Shown: positions 16,447 through 25,290, numbered from the stretch's first letter. The stretch: DNA of 33,608 nucleotides from a candidate division KSB1 bacterium (GCA_034505495.1 JAPDQV010000009.1:1-33608); one strand, 5' to 3'. Program-made: numbers and translations. Notes: a model not told the origin generated them from the sequence alone.

Positions 16447-16976
16447 GAAATGCCTTTCCTGAGTTTCGTCCAATAGTCGTTTCTAACCGAATTGAAAAAA
16501 GAGAGCACTCTTTCATCGCGATAGTCGGGATAGGTCCACGGATTCGCCTGAAACCCTCCCTTACGCCAAGTCAGTTGGAGGTCACCGTAGATTCCCTGGC
16601 CGATGTAGATTCTGTGGCTGAAATTCTTTGTGGAAGCGAGCACCAGTTTGGCAGCCTCGATATAGCCCGGGTCGATATTCACGGTTCTTTTGTCATTTAT
16701 CATATACCGACTTTCGATCTCGTTGGTGCGATGCTTCCATTGCGGTAAAAGCCCGGGATCCGTAAGATCGGCAAAGGCAGCATATACTTTTAGTAAATTA
16801 CCGCCCATTTCTTCTTGGTAATAGGTCGTAAAATTAAAATCGATGACGGCCGAACGGGATTGCAGATTGCCCAATAATTCCTGGATTTCTTTGAGGACTT
16901 GCAGCAACAGGCTCTCCTCGCCGGAGCATACGGCGCAAATCGGACAAACCGGTTGCGGCTGTTGGATGATACCCAT
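16443..16976 (-). CDS. DUF4416 family protein
   Basis: 177 residues of the conserved DUF4416 family, whose function is unknown. Recognised by the family pattern of an N-terminal QPQPV..ICAV, DFNFTTYYQEEMGGNLLKVYAAF, VNIDPGYIEAAKLVLASTKNFSHRIYIGQGIYGDLQL and the C-terminal WTYPDYRDERVLSFFNSVR. Probably cytoplasmic: no signal peptide or membrane segment. The ATG at 16976 has a weak TGAGA ribosome site. It overlaps purM by 4 nt (GTGA), which places it firmly in the purine/translation operon. Confidence 0.88.
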   Translation of the reverse strand: MGIIQQPQPVCPICAVCSGEESLLLQVLKEIQELLGNLQSRSAVIDFNFTTYYQEEMGGNLLKVYAAFADLTDPGLLPQWKHRTNEIESRYMINDKRTVNIDPGYIEAAKLVLASTKNFSHRIYIGQGIYGDLQLTWRKGGFQANPWTYPDYRDERVLSFFNSVRNDYWTKLRKGIS

Positions 16977-17014
16977 GTCTCAGACAATCACTTTGTCTAA
17001 ATGTTCGGCGCTGT

Positions 17015-17641
17015 TTATGGCGTTGTTTCCGATATCAATTCTTCGCCGCAATAGGGACAATAGCGATAGTCGGATTGCCAAAAGACGTGATCTGCGCTTT
17101 TTTTGCATCGCCGAACAGAAGCCTTTTGGAAATCGATTTCAACGGTTTTGCCGTTTTCCTGATCGAGCTGCAGACGAAACTCTCCCCGCTCGGTTTTTCC
17201 GATCAAAAACACATCGGAAAAATCGGGCCGCTTCAGCAGTCCTTCCGTTACTTTACCATTGTGATCGATCAATTTTAAGCGTACCTCGACGTCGCTGTAG
17301 CGCCGGTAGCCTTCGGCATCGACATCAGTGTAGTTGCTTCGCAATTCCGGTTGCACAAATTTTCGCCAAAAGACCCGTTCTCCGCGGCAAAACGCATGAC
17401 GAACGTTTTCGAAGCGAATGATTTCGCCGTTTTCCATGGGGAAAGCCGGCAGCGTGGGATAATCGTCTTTGAAATAGACGCCGACACCTCTGAATTCCAA
17501 TTGAAGCAGCACGTTTTGTACGAGGATCGGTTCCACTGTGGAATCCGTCCTTACACTTGCAGTAAAAACCGAAGTAACGGAAGTCGAGTCGGCAGCCGTT
17601 GCGCAGGCGCAGAGAAAGAATATGAAAATGAGTTTTGCCAT
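17015..17641 (-). CDS. Exported protein of unknown function with C-terminal Cys cluster
   Basis: Family not recognised. 208 residues, starting with a short hydrophobic export signal (MAKLIFIFFLCACATA); Cys11 or Cys13 might be lipidated although the lipobox is not canonical. The ribosome site AGGAGG 7 nt before the ATG is excellent. The body looks beta-rich. The C-terminus carries C179, H185, C195 and C198 (in CPYCGEEL), which looks like a zinc ribbon, a surprising find in an exported protein. It follows a good promoter and stands 38 nt before the DUF4416 gene, so it is probably the first gene of that operon. Confidence 0.75.
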   Translation of the reverse strand: MAKLIFIFFLCACATAADSTSVTSVFTASVRTDSTVEPILVQNVLLQLEFRGVGVYFKDDYPTLPAFPMENGEIIRFENVRHAFCRGERVFWRKFVQPELRSNYTDVDAEGYRRYSDVEVRLKLIDHNGKVTEGLLKRPDFSDVFLIGKTERGEFRLQLDQENGKTVEIDFQKASVRRCKKSADHVFWQSDYRYCPYCGEELISETTP

Positions 17642-17666
17642 ATCCTTTCCTCCTGAAACGCATTAA

Positions 17667-17695
17667 AATGTAACGATTCTTTTGTTGCTTTTCAA
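17667..17695 (-). promoter_or_regulatory. Sigma70-like promoter of the purM-asnS operon
   Basis: Minus strand TTGAAA (17690-17695), 17-nt spacer, TACATT (17667-17672), about 25 nt before the AGGAGG and ATG of the gene at 17641, and just behind the xylA terminator. Position and spacing are what a promoter needs; read by eye. Confidence 0.5.
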
Positions 17696-17737
17696 GTGCG
17701 GCAAGATTTTATTTGAAAGGTTTTCACTTTTAGGCAT

Positions 17738-17772
17738 AAAAAGCAAAGCCCCGACTTTTGCCGGGGCTTTGC
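17738..17772 (-). terminator. Intrinsic terminator after xylA
   Basis: Perfect 11-bp stem, GCAAAGCCCCG at 17743-17753 and its complement at 17762-17772, 8-nt loop, followed on the minus strand by TTTTT (17738-17742). It begins about 13 nt after the xylA stop and separates this long gene run from the next operon. Confidence 0.92.
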
Positions 17773-17784
17773 GTGCGAAAAAGC

Positions 17785-19119
17785 TCAAATAAATTGATTA
17801 ATAATGGCTTCGTAGAGCTCCTGTTTACCGCTGATTTGTTTGGGCTCGCCGAGCTTGACGGCCAGTTCACGCAGTTCTTCCAACCCCAGCTCACCTTTTT
17901 CAAAGCGGGCGCCGTCGCCGGAATCAAACGAAGCGTACCGTTCGCGGCGCATTTTGAGCAGATCGGATTCGCGAATGATACGATCGGCGATGATCAGCGC
18001 TCTGGCCAAGGTGTCCATGGAGCTGATGTGCGCGATGAAAATGTCTTCCAGATCTGTCGAGTTGCGGCGCGTTTTGGCGTCAAAGTTCATACCGCCGGGC
18101 GCCAATCCGCCAGCCGAGAGGATTTCCAGCATCAACAGGACGGCCTCGGTGATGTCGTGCAGAAACTCGTCGGTATCCCAACCGTTGTGCGGATCGCCCT
18201 GATTGATGTCCAGGCTGCCGAGCAGGCCGTTGTCCGCCGCCAGCCGTACCTCGTGCGCAAACGTGTGTCCGGCTAAGGTGGCGTGATTGTTTTCGATGTT
18301 CAGCTTGAAATCCTTGTCCAGGCCGAAACGCCGCAGAAAACCGATGACGGTCGCGACATCGAAATCGTATTGGTGCTTGGTGGGTTCCATCGGCTTGGGC
18401 TCGATGAGGAAAACGCCTTTGAAACCGGCCTTGCGCCCATAATCACGCGCTTTGGTCAAAAACATACCGAGGTGTTCGATTTCACGCTTCATGTCCGTAT
18501 TCAGGAGCGAGAAATAGCCTTCGCGACCGCCCCAAAAGACATAGTTTTCGCCGCCTAACTCAATAGTTGCATCGATCGCCGCTTTGACCTGGGCTGCGAC
18601 ATGGGTCAGAACATGAAAATCCGGATTGGTAGCGGCGCCGTTCATGTAACGGGGATGGCTGAAAACGTTGGCGGTCCCCCATAGCAACTTAACGCCGGTC
18701 TCTTTTTGGCGTTCCTTGGCCATATCCACCAGAGTACGCAGATTGGCTTCTGATTCGAGGACGTTTTTCCCTTCCGGAGCCAAGTCGCGGTCATGAAAGC
18801 AGTAAAAGTCGACGCCGAGTTTGGTAAAGAATTCAAACGCCGCATCGAGCTTTTGTTTGGCTGCGGTCATCGGATCTGAAGCTTGATCCCACGGAAACTC
18901 GACGGTACCCGGCCCAAACGGATCGCCTCCGGTATTACAGAAGGTATGCCAGTAAGCGATCGCAAAACGGAAATGGTCCTTCATGGGCTTGCCGGCGACA
19001 ATTTTATCCGGCTGGTACCATTTGAAGGCCAAGGGATTTTTGGATTGAGGTCCCTCGTACTCGATTTTCTTGATGCCGCGAAAATACTCCTTACTGCCGA
19101 TGAAAACCTTGTTTGCCAT
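17785..19119 (-). CDS. xylA: Xylose isomerase
   Basis: Interconverts D-xylose and D-xylulose (many also act on glucose) using two divalent metals. 444 residues, the length of class II enzymes. Motifs: [13 protein letters not shown], the catalytic His in [77 protein letters not shown] and [18 protein letters not shown] with the metal ligands. The ATG has GGAGGA 5 nt upstream. No xylulokinase or pentose transporter is nearby; it stands at the end of the gdhA-side gene run, 64 nt after gdhA, with a terminator behind. The 64-nt gap is very AT-rich and may hold its own promoter, but I could not define one with a sensible leader. Confidence 0.97.
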   Translation of the reverse strand: MANKVFIGSKEYFRGIKKIEYEGPQSKNPLAFKWYQPDKIVAGKPMKDHFRFAIAYWHTFCNTGGDPFGPGTVEFPWDQASDPMTAAKQKLDAAFEFFTKLGVDFYCFHDRDLAPEGKNVLESEANLRTLVDMAKERQKETGVKLLWGTANVFSHPRYMNGAATNPDFHVLTHVAAQVKAAIDATIELGGENYVFWGGREGYFSLLNTDMKREIEHLGMFLTKARDYGRKAGFKGVFLIEPKPMEPTKHQYDFDVATVIGFLRRFGLDKDFKLNIENNHATLAGHTFAHEVRLAADNGLLGSLDINQGDPHNGWDTDEFLHDITEAVLLMLEILSAGGLAPGGMNFDAKTRRNSTDLEDIFIAHISSMDTLARALIIADRIIRESDLLKMRRERYASFDSGDGARFEKGELGLEELRELAVKLGEPKQISGKQELYEAIINQFI

Positions 19120-19183
19120 CTATTCCTCCGTTTTATATTCGTTTTTGACAAAATAAACAATTTTTTTAAAATATCAAACAAAA

Positions 19184-20443
19184 TCATGGAAAAATGCCGC
19201 GTTCTTCAATGGCAGTTGCAACTCGGTTGACGGCAATCATCATCGCGGCATCGCGCATGGTAATATTTTCCTTTTGCGACAAATCCCAAACCGCCTTGAA
19301 GGCTTTGGTCATGACGTTCTTGAGATTGCTGTTGACTTCGTCCTCGTCCCAGAAAAACGACTGAATGCTCTGTACCCACTCGAAATAGGAAACAACGACA
19401 CCGCCCGAGTTGGCCAAAATATCAGGGATGACGGTCACGCCACGCTTGGTCAGTTCGTGCTCGGCCTCAACGGTTGTCGGGCCGTTGGCGCCTTCAACGA
19501 TCGCCTTGGCTCGGATTCGATCGACATTGTCCAGCGTAATCTGCCGCTCCAGTGCGGCCGGGACCAGAATGTCAACGTCGAGTTCCAGCAGCTCTTGATT
19601 ACTGATTTTCGACACACCGGGTGCGGTAAAGCCTTCCAAATAATGGAACTTCGAAGTGGCGCAATAATCCAGCATTTGCTGAATGGGCAAGCCGTTGGGG
19701 TTGTAGTAGGCACCGCTAACGTCGCTGACGGCTACAACTCTACAGCCCTCACGGCTGAGCAGATCGGCGCTGACGCCTCCGACGTTACCGAAACCTTGAA
19801 CAGCTACGGTTATGTCGGTCGGCTTTTTACCCCAACGCTTGAGAAGCTCGAGGGTATGAAACATGACGCCGCGGCCGGTTGCCTCTCGTCTGCCGAGGCT
19901 GCCGCCGAGGTCGGTGGACTTGCCGGTCACTATATCCAGAGTGGTGGCGCCGCGATACATGCTGACCGTGTCCATAATCCATCCCATCGTTTCGGCATTG
20001 GTGTTGACGTCCGGAGCAGGGATGTCCGAGTGTGGGCCGATGATCGGCATAATGTTGACCGTGTAACGGCGTGTGAGCCTGCGAATTTCCTCTTTTTCCA
20101 GCTTGGTCACATCAACCTGAACACCGCCCTTGGCGCCGCCGAAGGGAATGTTGACTACCGCACATTTCCAGGTCATCCACATCGCCAAGGCTTTGATCTC
20201 GTCCAAGGTCACGCTTTGATGATAACGGATACCTCCCTTGCAGGGTCCCCGCGCGCTGCAGTGCTGCACGCGATAGCCGGTAAACATTTCGATCCTGCCG
20301 TCATTCATGACAACCGGAATGGCGACAATCAGCTCGCGCTCGCAATAGCGCAGAACATTGTGCGTATTGGGGTTCAGCTTGAGCCGTTTTGCGGCAACGT
20401 CGAGTTGCTGAAGCGCCATGTTGAACAGAGAGTTATTCTCCAT
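19184..20443 (-). CDS. gdhA: Glu/Leu/Phe/Val dehydrogenase family (glutamate dehydrogenase)
   Basis: Oxidative deamination of glutamate to 2-oxoglutarate, or the reverse. 419 residues, the small hexameric type. Visible: GYRVQHCSARGPCKGGIRYH, KCAVVNIPFGGAKGGV with the catalytic Lys, IGPHSDIPAPDVNT, the Rossmann motif VAVQGFGNVGG and VEGANGPTT, ILANSGGVVVSYFEW. NAD or NADP preference is not assigned. Start ATG with AGGAG 6 nt upstream. The 50-nt gap before it holds a direct repeat that may be regulatory. Confidence 0.95.
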   Translation of the reverse strand: MENNSLFNMALQQLDVAAKRLKLNPNTHNVLRYCERELIVAIPVVMNDGRIEMFTGYRVQHCSARGPCKGGIRYHQSVTLDEIKALAMWMTWKCAVVNIPFGGAKGGVQVDVTKLEKEEIRRLTRRYTVNIMPIIGPHSDIPAPDVNTNAETMGWIMDTVSMYRGATTLDIVTGKSTDLGGSLGRREATGRGVMFHTLELLKRWGKKPTDITVAVQGFGNVGGVSADLLSREGCRVVAVSDVSGAYYNPNGLPIQQMLDYCATSKFHYLEGFTAPGVSKISNQELLELDVDILVPAALERQITLDNVDRIRAKAIVEGANGPTTVEAEHELTKRGVTVIPDILANSGGVVVSYFEWVQSIQSFFWDEDEVNSNLKNVMTKAFKAVWDLSQKENITMRDAAMMIAVNRVATAIEERGIFP

Positions 20444-20463
20444 AACCTGCTCCTAATTGTTTA

Positions 20464-20486
20464 GTGACCGTATGAATACCGTGACC
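20464..20486. repeat. Direct repeat flanking a hyphenated palindrome upstream of gdhA
   Basis: GTGACC occurs at 20464-20469 and again at 20481-20486, and GTAT.GA.ATAC lies between the copies. The element lies 20-45 nt before the gdhA start, in the only non-coding gap between hslR and gdhA. It could be an operator for a dimeric regulator, but it is short enough to arise by chance. Confidence 0.35.
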
Positions 20487-20493
20487 ATCCGCA

Positions 20494-20904
20494 CTAGAAT
20501 TTTTTAAGGATTTTTTCCAGCTTTCTCCTTTCCTTTTTAGTCGGTCGTCCTTTGTATTTCGGGCGGTGCACTTTGAAGGATTCGGCGAACAAATGCAAAA
20601 GTTCCTTTGCCTCCTCTGTCAGCTGGGGTTCTTCTTTCCGATATAAAAGCCTCGCCTCTTTGATGGGCAAATTTTTTTGCGACAATCCCAGCACCGTCAG
20701 GTTAATGAATTTTCCTGCAGCAGTTTTGAGAGTAATTTTGTCCCCTACCCGAATCATAGTCGCAGGCTTGGCCACTTTGTCGTTTACTTTGACACGGCGC
20801 TCTTGGCAGGCTTTTGCCGCTTGTGAACGAGTTTTATAGAGACAAGAAATGTTCAACCAAGTATCGATTCGCTGAAGCTCAGGATGTTCACTTTCCTGTA
20901 CCAT
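20494..20904 (-). CDS. hslR: S4-domain RNA-binding protein, Hsp15 (HslR)-like
   Basis: 136 residues. The S4 domain is at the N-terminus (RIDTWLNISCLYKTRSQAAKACQERRVKVNDKVAKPATMIRVGDKITL) and a basic C-terminal tail (RPTKKERRKLEKILKKF) follows. Both match E. coli Hsp15 in order and spacing, including the LLYRKEE segment. Hsp15/RqcP-type proteins bind stalled 50S subunits carrying nascent chains. The ATG is 3 nt after the mlaD stop with no strong ribosome site, so translation is probably coupled to mlaD. Confidence 0.85.
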   Translation of the reverse strand: MVQESEHPELQRIDTWLNISCLYKTRSQAAKACQERRVKVNDKVAKPATMIRVGDKITLKTAAGKFINLTVLGLSQKNLPIKEARLLYRKEEPQLTEEAKELLHLFAESFKVHRPKYKGRPTKKERRKLEKILKKF

Positions 20905-20907
20905 GGC

Positions 20908-21876
20908 TTAAAACACTTTGACAGTAACGTATCGGCGCGGATTTTGTTTTAGATCGGTCGCCAGGCTGTCAAGCTGGTTGATCACCTTGACAAGCCTTTC
21001 ATACAAGGCATCGTCATTGAGCATTCGACTGACGGTGCCTTCGCCCTTTTCGATTTTTTGCAGAATTTGTGAAATTTGTTCGAGATTTGCCACAAGTTTA
21101 TCATGGGCTTCAGAACTGGCGACAAATCGCGCCGCAGAACCGGAGCCGTTTACCAGGCTGTCCGCCAGTATGTTGACATTTTTTAAGAAAGTATAGAGCT
21201 CGTCATACATCGTGCTGTCGCGCAGAATTTTGGCAAGAATACCGTCGCTCGATTCCAAATCATTTTTAAGGACGGTGAACAGCTCGAATGATGACATCAG
21301 TTCATTATAAAGCCGCGGGTCATTGAGTAAAAGCCCCAGTGTCCCCTGCCCTTCATTGATCTTGTCGGTAATTTCCTTGATTTTGATCGTCATATCCTTC
21401 AATTCGTTGAAAGCGGCGACGCTTTCGTCGATAAGCTTTTCCACGTCGATGGGATCCATGCCGACCAGGAAATCGCCGTCGTTAAGCATGGGCTGATCCG
21501 GACTGCCTGCGGTTATGGAAACGAACTTGTCACCCAAAAGTCCAAGGGTGCCGATATAGGCTTCGGAGTCTTTTCGGATGTGTTTTTGTACCGAGCGGAG
21601 GATTTCGACGGAAACTTTGATTTTCGGATTGCCCACCTCCTCGATAAAACTGATGCCGACGACCGATCCCACCCGCACGCCGTTGAGGCGAACTGGGGCA
21701 CCGGTCTGCAGGCCGTTGACGCGCGTTACATAAAAGTGCAAAAGATAACGCTTTTCCAAAACTCCTTGATGCCTGCCGACGGCAAAAATGATGTAAATGA
21801 TGACCAATATTCCGACTAAAAATGTCAGCCCGACCTTAATTTCGTGCGACCGTTCTTCCTGCTGTCGTGTTTTCAT
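20908..21876 (-). CDS. mlaD: MCE-domain lipid-transport protein (MlaD-like)
   Basis: Substrate-binding part of an Mla-type phospholipid transporter of the inner membrane. 322 residues: one N-terminal transmembrane helix (about 16-36), an MCE domain (about 38-120, with GLQTGAPVRLNGVRVGSVVGI and LGLLGDKFVSITAG), then a long helical region (about 140-310) with a repeated GxGTLxxLLND/GTVSRMLNDDALY pattern typical of longer MCE proteins in this group. ATGA overlap with mlaF. The ATPase, permease and MCE genes form a complete minimal set; mlaB and mlaC are not present in the window. Confidence 0.93.
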   Translation of the reverse strand: MKTRQQEERSHEIKVGLTFLVGILVIIYIIFAVGRHQGVLEKRYLLHFYVTRVNGLQTGAPVRLNGVRVGSVVGISFIEEVGNPKIKVSVEILRSVQKHIRKDSEAYIGTLGLLGDKFVSITAGSPDQPMLNDGDFLVGMDPIDVEKLIDESVAAFNELKDMTIKIKEITDKINEGQGTLGLLLNDPRLYNELMSSFELFTVLKNDLESSDGILAKILRDSTMYDELYTFLKNVNILADSLVNGSGSAARFVASSEAHDKLVANLEQISQILQKIEKGEGTVSRMLNDDALYERLVKVINQLDSLATDLKQNPRRYVTVKVF

Positions 21877-22619
21877 TTGGGGCCTGCTATAAAGGTCTGA
21901 ATGAATTCGTTTGAGCTTTTTTTGATTTCTTCGACGGTGCCGATTTCCAGGATGCGGCCGCCGTCCATAACGGCAACGCGGTCGGCTACGCTAAAGCCGC
22001 TTGCCAGCTCGTGCGTGACCACAATGGAAGTCACGCCGTATTCCGCCTGGGTTTTGCGAATCAATGCATTAATGGTTGTCGCCGTAATCGGATCCAACCC
22101 GGTTGTCGGTTCATCATAGAGGAGAATTTCCGGCTGATAGGCCATAGCCCGCGCAAGCGCGACGCGTTTTTTCATGCCGCCGGAAAGTTCCGAAGGCATC
22201 AAGTTTTCAGTGCCGGCCATGTCCACAAACAAAAGATTCTTGGCAACAATTTCATCGATTTCTTCTTGGGACATGGTGGTATGCTCTTTTAAAGCAAAGG
22301 CGACGTTTTCGCCGATGGTAAGCGAATCAAACAGCGCGCTGCCTTGGAAGAGCATGCCCATGCGGCGGCGGATGGGAAACAGCTCCCGCTCGGGCAGAGC
22401 AGCGATGTCGATGCCGTCGACGATGACGCTGCCGGAATCCGGAGGAATGAGTCCAAGCAGAATTTTTAAGGTAACGCTTTTTCCGCAGCCGCTGCGCCCC
22501 AAGATGACCAGCGTTTCGCCTCGAAAGATCGATAGGGAAAGACCTTTAAGAACCTGGTGATTATTGAATGATTTCCACACATCGCGAAACTCGATGATAA
22601 TACCGCCTCGAGTCGTCAT
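21873..22619 (-). CDS. mlaF: ABC transporter ATPase (MlaF-like)
   Basis: Energises the Mla lipid transporter. 248 residues with Walker A LGRSGCGKSVTLK, Q-loop GMLFQGSALFDSLT, signature LSGGMKKRVALARAM, Walker B ILLYDEPTTGLDP and switch His in VVTHE. The QGSALFDSLT and SGGMKKR wording is characteristic of MlaF/Mkl ATPases. Its ATG directly follows the mlaE stop (TAAATG) and its stop overlaps mlaD. Confidence 0.95.
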   Translation of the reverse strand: MTTRGGIIIEFRDVWKSFNNHQVLKGLSLSIFRGETLVILGRSGCGKSVTLKILLGLIPPDSGSVIVDGIDIAALPERELFPIRRRMGMLFQGSALFDSLTIGENVAFALKEHTTMSQEEIDEIVAKNLLFVDMAGTENLMPSELSGGMKKRVALARAMAYQPEILLYDEPTTGLDPITATTINALIRKTQAEYGVTSIVVTHELASGFSVADRVAVMDGGRILEIGTVEEIKKSSNEFIQTFIAGPK

Positions 22620-23387
22620 TTACATGCTCCCTATCGTGAGCTTGGTAATCAGAAAATCGAGCATGAAAATGAGGATAGATGAAAGAACGACCGACCGCGT
22701 CGTTGCTTCACCGACACCCCTTGTTCCGCCGGTAGCTGTAAATCCCAGGTAGCAAGCCACTGTGGCTATAGTCATGCCGAAAACGACCGGCTTGATGAGG
22801 CCCGCACTGATGTCGGAAAACTGCAGGTATTGGATGGCGATGGACCAGTAAAAGTCGGAGCTGATGTCCAGCGCTGTAACCGAGACGATCCAGCCGCCGA
22901 TCATACCGCAGGTGTCGCCGATAGCCACAAGGATCGGCAGCATGATGGTCAAGGCAACGAAACGTGTGGATGCCAGCTTTTTGTAAGGATCGGTGCCGAG
23001 GGCACGCATGGCATCGATTTGTTCGGTGACGGCCATTGATCCCAGTTCAGCCGTAATGCCCGCTCCTACCCTTCCGGCGGCCACCAAAGAAACAAGCACG
23101 GGTCCCAGCTCGCGTACGAGGGCCACGATCAAAACCGAACCGGTGTACATTTTTGCGCCATAGATGGCCATCTCATGGCCGAATTGAAGAGCTAATACAA
23201 GACCGGTAAATGTCGAAGTGAGGACAACAATGGATAGGGAACGAACGCCGACGTGGTACATCTGGTCCAGGATGTCGCGGCGATAATAAGGCTTGACAAA
23301 TGTCAAGAGCAGAGAACGGCCGAACATTTCGAGAAGGCCGTGCAGGAAGACGAGGAAATCGAAGAATTTTTCCCTAGTGTTCGCCAC
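22620..23387 (-). CDS. mlaE: MlaE-family permease
   Basis: Integral membrane component of the Mla transporter, 255 residues with about five hydrophobic segments. The family core VRELGPVLVSLVAAGRVGAGITAELGSMAVTEQIDAMRALGTDP is intact, and FTATGGTRGVGEATTRSVV near the end is also typical. Start GTG at 23387 with a nearby GAGAGG; exact start uncertain. It lies 18 nt below the gene for a membrane protein of unknown role and is contiguous with mlaF. Confidence 0.93.
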   Translation of the reverse strand: MANTREKFFDFLVFLHGLLEMFGRSLLLTFVKPYYRRDILDQMYHVGVRSLSIVVLTSTFTGLVLALQFGHEMAIYGAKMYTGSVLIVALVRELGPVLVSLVAAGRVGAGITAELGSMAVTEQIDAMRALGTDPYKKLASTRFVALTIMLPILVAIGDTCGMIGGWIVSVTALDISSDFYWSIAIQYLQFSDISAGLIKPVVFGMTIATVACYLGFTATGGTRGVGEATTRSVVLSSILIFMLDFLITKLTIGSM

Positions 23388-23405
23388 CTCTCTGCAGTAA
23401 CCTTT

Positions 23406-24143
23406 CTATTGTAGAGCCGCCTGTTGCGCCCGCAACGCATCGCGAATCTTAAAGTTGACGGCGGCAATATAGGTCATTAAACTGAGAACAAAGGCCACCC
23501 GAGCCGCCCCGAAGGGAAGATTCAAGATGCACGTCAGACTGCTGGTCACAAAAAGGTAAAGCGCCGCATACCCAAGATAGTGTCTGAAAGAGTACGGTCC
23601 GTTGCGGAAAGCATCGATTATGAGACCGATGGCGGAGAAAAACAGATCGAGCAGGCATAAAATAAGAAATGCAAGCAACGAGAAAAGAAACGCCGCACCC
23701 AATTTAAGCCAAAAGAGCGAGCGGTCCAACCATACACCAAGTTTAAAAAAGTCGATGACGGCGTTGTCTTTATCTATTTCAAGCTTTTCTATATCAAAAA
23801 CGCGGACTTTATGTGATGTCTTGAGCTTTACGGATCGATTCGAGAAAAATATTGATCCTGGAGCTGCCGCGTTCAACAGGCTGTCATTGGTCTCGTGATC
23901 GAACGAGACGATTATGCCTTCTTCCAGCATGAAGGTTTTCGGAACCTCATTGATGAATTTGATCTGTTTATCCTGCAAAGACAGGTTCGGCGCCTCGCCG
24001 TTGAATACAGGAGAGTAAATCTTTAATAGTTCATCAACCGATTGGATATAGGGATCGATGTACCGAACATAAAGTAAAAGCGCCCCAAGAAACAGCGCTA
24101 AAATGATAAAACGACCTTTTTCGAATGGAAACATAGGGTTCAC
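23406..24143 (-). CDS. Membrane protein, possibly DUF1189-like
   Basis: 245 residues. One N-terminal transmembrane helix (about 11-26), an extracytoplasmic domain of about 110 residues (NEVPKTFMLEEGIIVSFD...), then about four hydrophobic segments (about 143-235). The layout and the early P-x-x-F-x-L-E-x-G-x-I motif recall DUF1189 proteins, but I am not certain of the family. The GTG start at 24143 has AGGAG 5 nt upstream and overlaps the stop of the second butyrate kinase (GTGA). Directly upstream of mlaE, so it may be an accessory of the lipid transporter (inference). Confidence 0.75.
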   Translation of the reverse strand: MNPMFPFEKGRFIILALFLGALLLYVRYIDPYIQSVDELLKIYSPVFNGEAPNLSLQDKQIKFINEVPKTFMLEEGIIVSFDHETNDSLLNAAAPGSIFFSNRSVKLKTSHKVRVFDIEKLEIDKDNAVIDFFKLGVWLDRSLFWLKLGAAFLFSLLAFLILCLLDLFFSAIGLIIDAFRNGPYSFRHYLGYAALYLFVTSSLTCILNLPFGAARVAFVLSLMTYIAAVNFKIRDALRAQQAALQ

Positions 24144-25225
24144 TCGTACTCCTGAATAGGTTCACGACCCGATAAAGCGCGTAGAGCGCCAAGGGCCATT
24201 GCTTCCGCCTCCCGTTCTCCGGGCAGGATAAGAACAGGAGCCAAAAAAGAGACTCGAGACGAAAGACGATCTGTCAACTGTTTCGACTGCGCCAAGCCGC
24301 CGGTAAGAACGATGCCCTGCAGGTCGCCAAGAAGCACGGTAGCCATGGCACCGATCTCTTTGGCGATTTGATAGATCATGGCATCGTAAACAAGAGCCGC
24401 ATAGTCATCTCCCGCTGCTATTCGTTTCTCCACTTCGGTGACATCCGAAGTGCCCAAATAGGCCTTCAGTCCGCCTTCCCCCATGATCATTTTTTTAATT
24501 TGGTCCAGCGTATATTTCCCCGAAAAGCAGAGCTCGGCAAATGGGGTCATCGGCAGAGAACCGCTGCGTTCCGGAGAAAAAGGGCCGGCGTTGGAGGCAT
24601 CGTTAACATCGATGATTCTGCCCTTTCGGATGGCCGCCACCGAGATGCCGCCGCCTAAATGTGCGATTACATAGTTGACCTGCTCGATTTCACGACCCTG
24701 CTGTTCCGCAGCCCAGATGGCGGCGGCGCGCAGATTGAGGGCATGAGAAAGGGAGCGGCGTTCGATCAGCGGATGGCCTGAGAGTCTGGCAACCGACTCG
24801 AATTCGTCTACAGAGACAGGATCGACGACCAAGGCGGGACATCCGAACTTTTCGGCAACGCGGGCAGCCAATGCACAGCCCAAATTGGCCGGGTGGACGC
24901 CTTGTATGCCGCGCCGCGCGTCCTCCAGCATGCCTGCGTTGACTCGATAAACACCGCGGCGCACCGGCTTGAGTAACCCGCCCCTTCCGACGACGGCATC
25001 AAGAAAAGTAATTTTTCGCCGCGCTAAAAAATCGTCGACGGCAGCTGAACGAAAATCGAGTTGATCAAAAAGAGACGCAAATGCTTCGAGCCGGCCGTTT
25101 GTGTAGCGGATGGTTTCGGAAGCGATCTCTTTGTCTCCCTCAAAGAGCGCCAATTTGTCGGACGTGGAACCAGGGTTGATCACCAAAATCAGCGGAGAAT
25201 GGGGCGTGGTCGATCGTCTGCTCAT
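24140..25225 (-). CDS. buk: Butyrate kinase (second copy, without ptb)
   Basis: 361 residues with all family motifs: LVINPGSTSDKLALFEGD, VVGRGGLLKPVRRGVYRV, VDPVSVDEFESVARLSGHPLIERRS, AHLGGGISVAAIRKGRIIDVNDASNAGPFSPERSG, YLGTSDVTEVEKRI and LTGGLAQSKQL. Clearly homologous to the copy at 11014-12123 but well diverged, so not a recent duplication. No phosphotransacylase accompanies it; it is first in the gene run leading to mlaEFD. It may have a different acid specificity, for instance for branched-chain acids (inference). Start ATG at 25225 with a weak ribosome site, about 30 nt below a good promoter. Confidence 0.92.
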   Translation of the reverse strand: MSRRSTTPHSPLILVINPGSTSDKLALFEGDKEIASETIRYTNGRLEAFASLFDQLDFRSAAVDDFLARRKITFLDAVVGRGGLLKPVRRGVYRVNAGMLEDARRGIQGVHPANLGCALAARVAEKFGCPALVVDPVSVDEFESVARLSGHPLIERRSLSHALNLRAAAIWAAEQQGREIEQVNYVIAHLGGGISVAAIRKGRIIDVNDASNAGPFSPERSGSLPMTPFAELCFSGKYTLDQIKKMIMGEGGLKAYLGTSDVTEVEKRIAAGDDYAALVYDAMIYQIAKEIGAMATVLLGDLQGIVLTGGLAQSKQLTDRLSSRVSFLAPVLILPGEREAEAMALGALRALSGREPIQEYE

Positions 25226-25261
25226 CCCGAGCCATCCATATTTTTAAGTTTAAAGCAAAAA

Positions 25262-25290
25262 AATATACAGAACTTCGGTGTCGCTTGCAA
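25262..25290 (-). promoter_or_regulatory. Sigma70-like promoter for buk2-mla run
   Basis: Minus strand TTGCAA (25285-25290), 17-nt spacer, TATATT (25262-25267), about 37 nt before the ATG at 25225, in the divergent region between this run and amgK. TTGCAA is its own reverse complement, so it could in principle serve both directions. Read by eye. Confidence 0.5.

Noticed and set aside
19120..19183. Promoter TTGTTT-17-TATAAA before xylA
   Set aside because: The -10 element would lie only 12 nt before the ATG, leaving no leader for the ribosome site GGAGGA, so it is more likely AT-rich chance.
19274..20464. Long open frame on the plus strand (396 codons)
   Set aside because: Antisense to gdhA, which is unmistakable on the minus strand.
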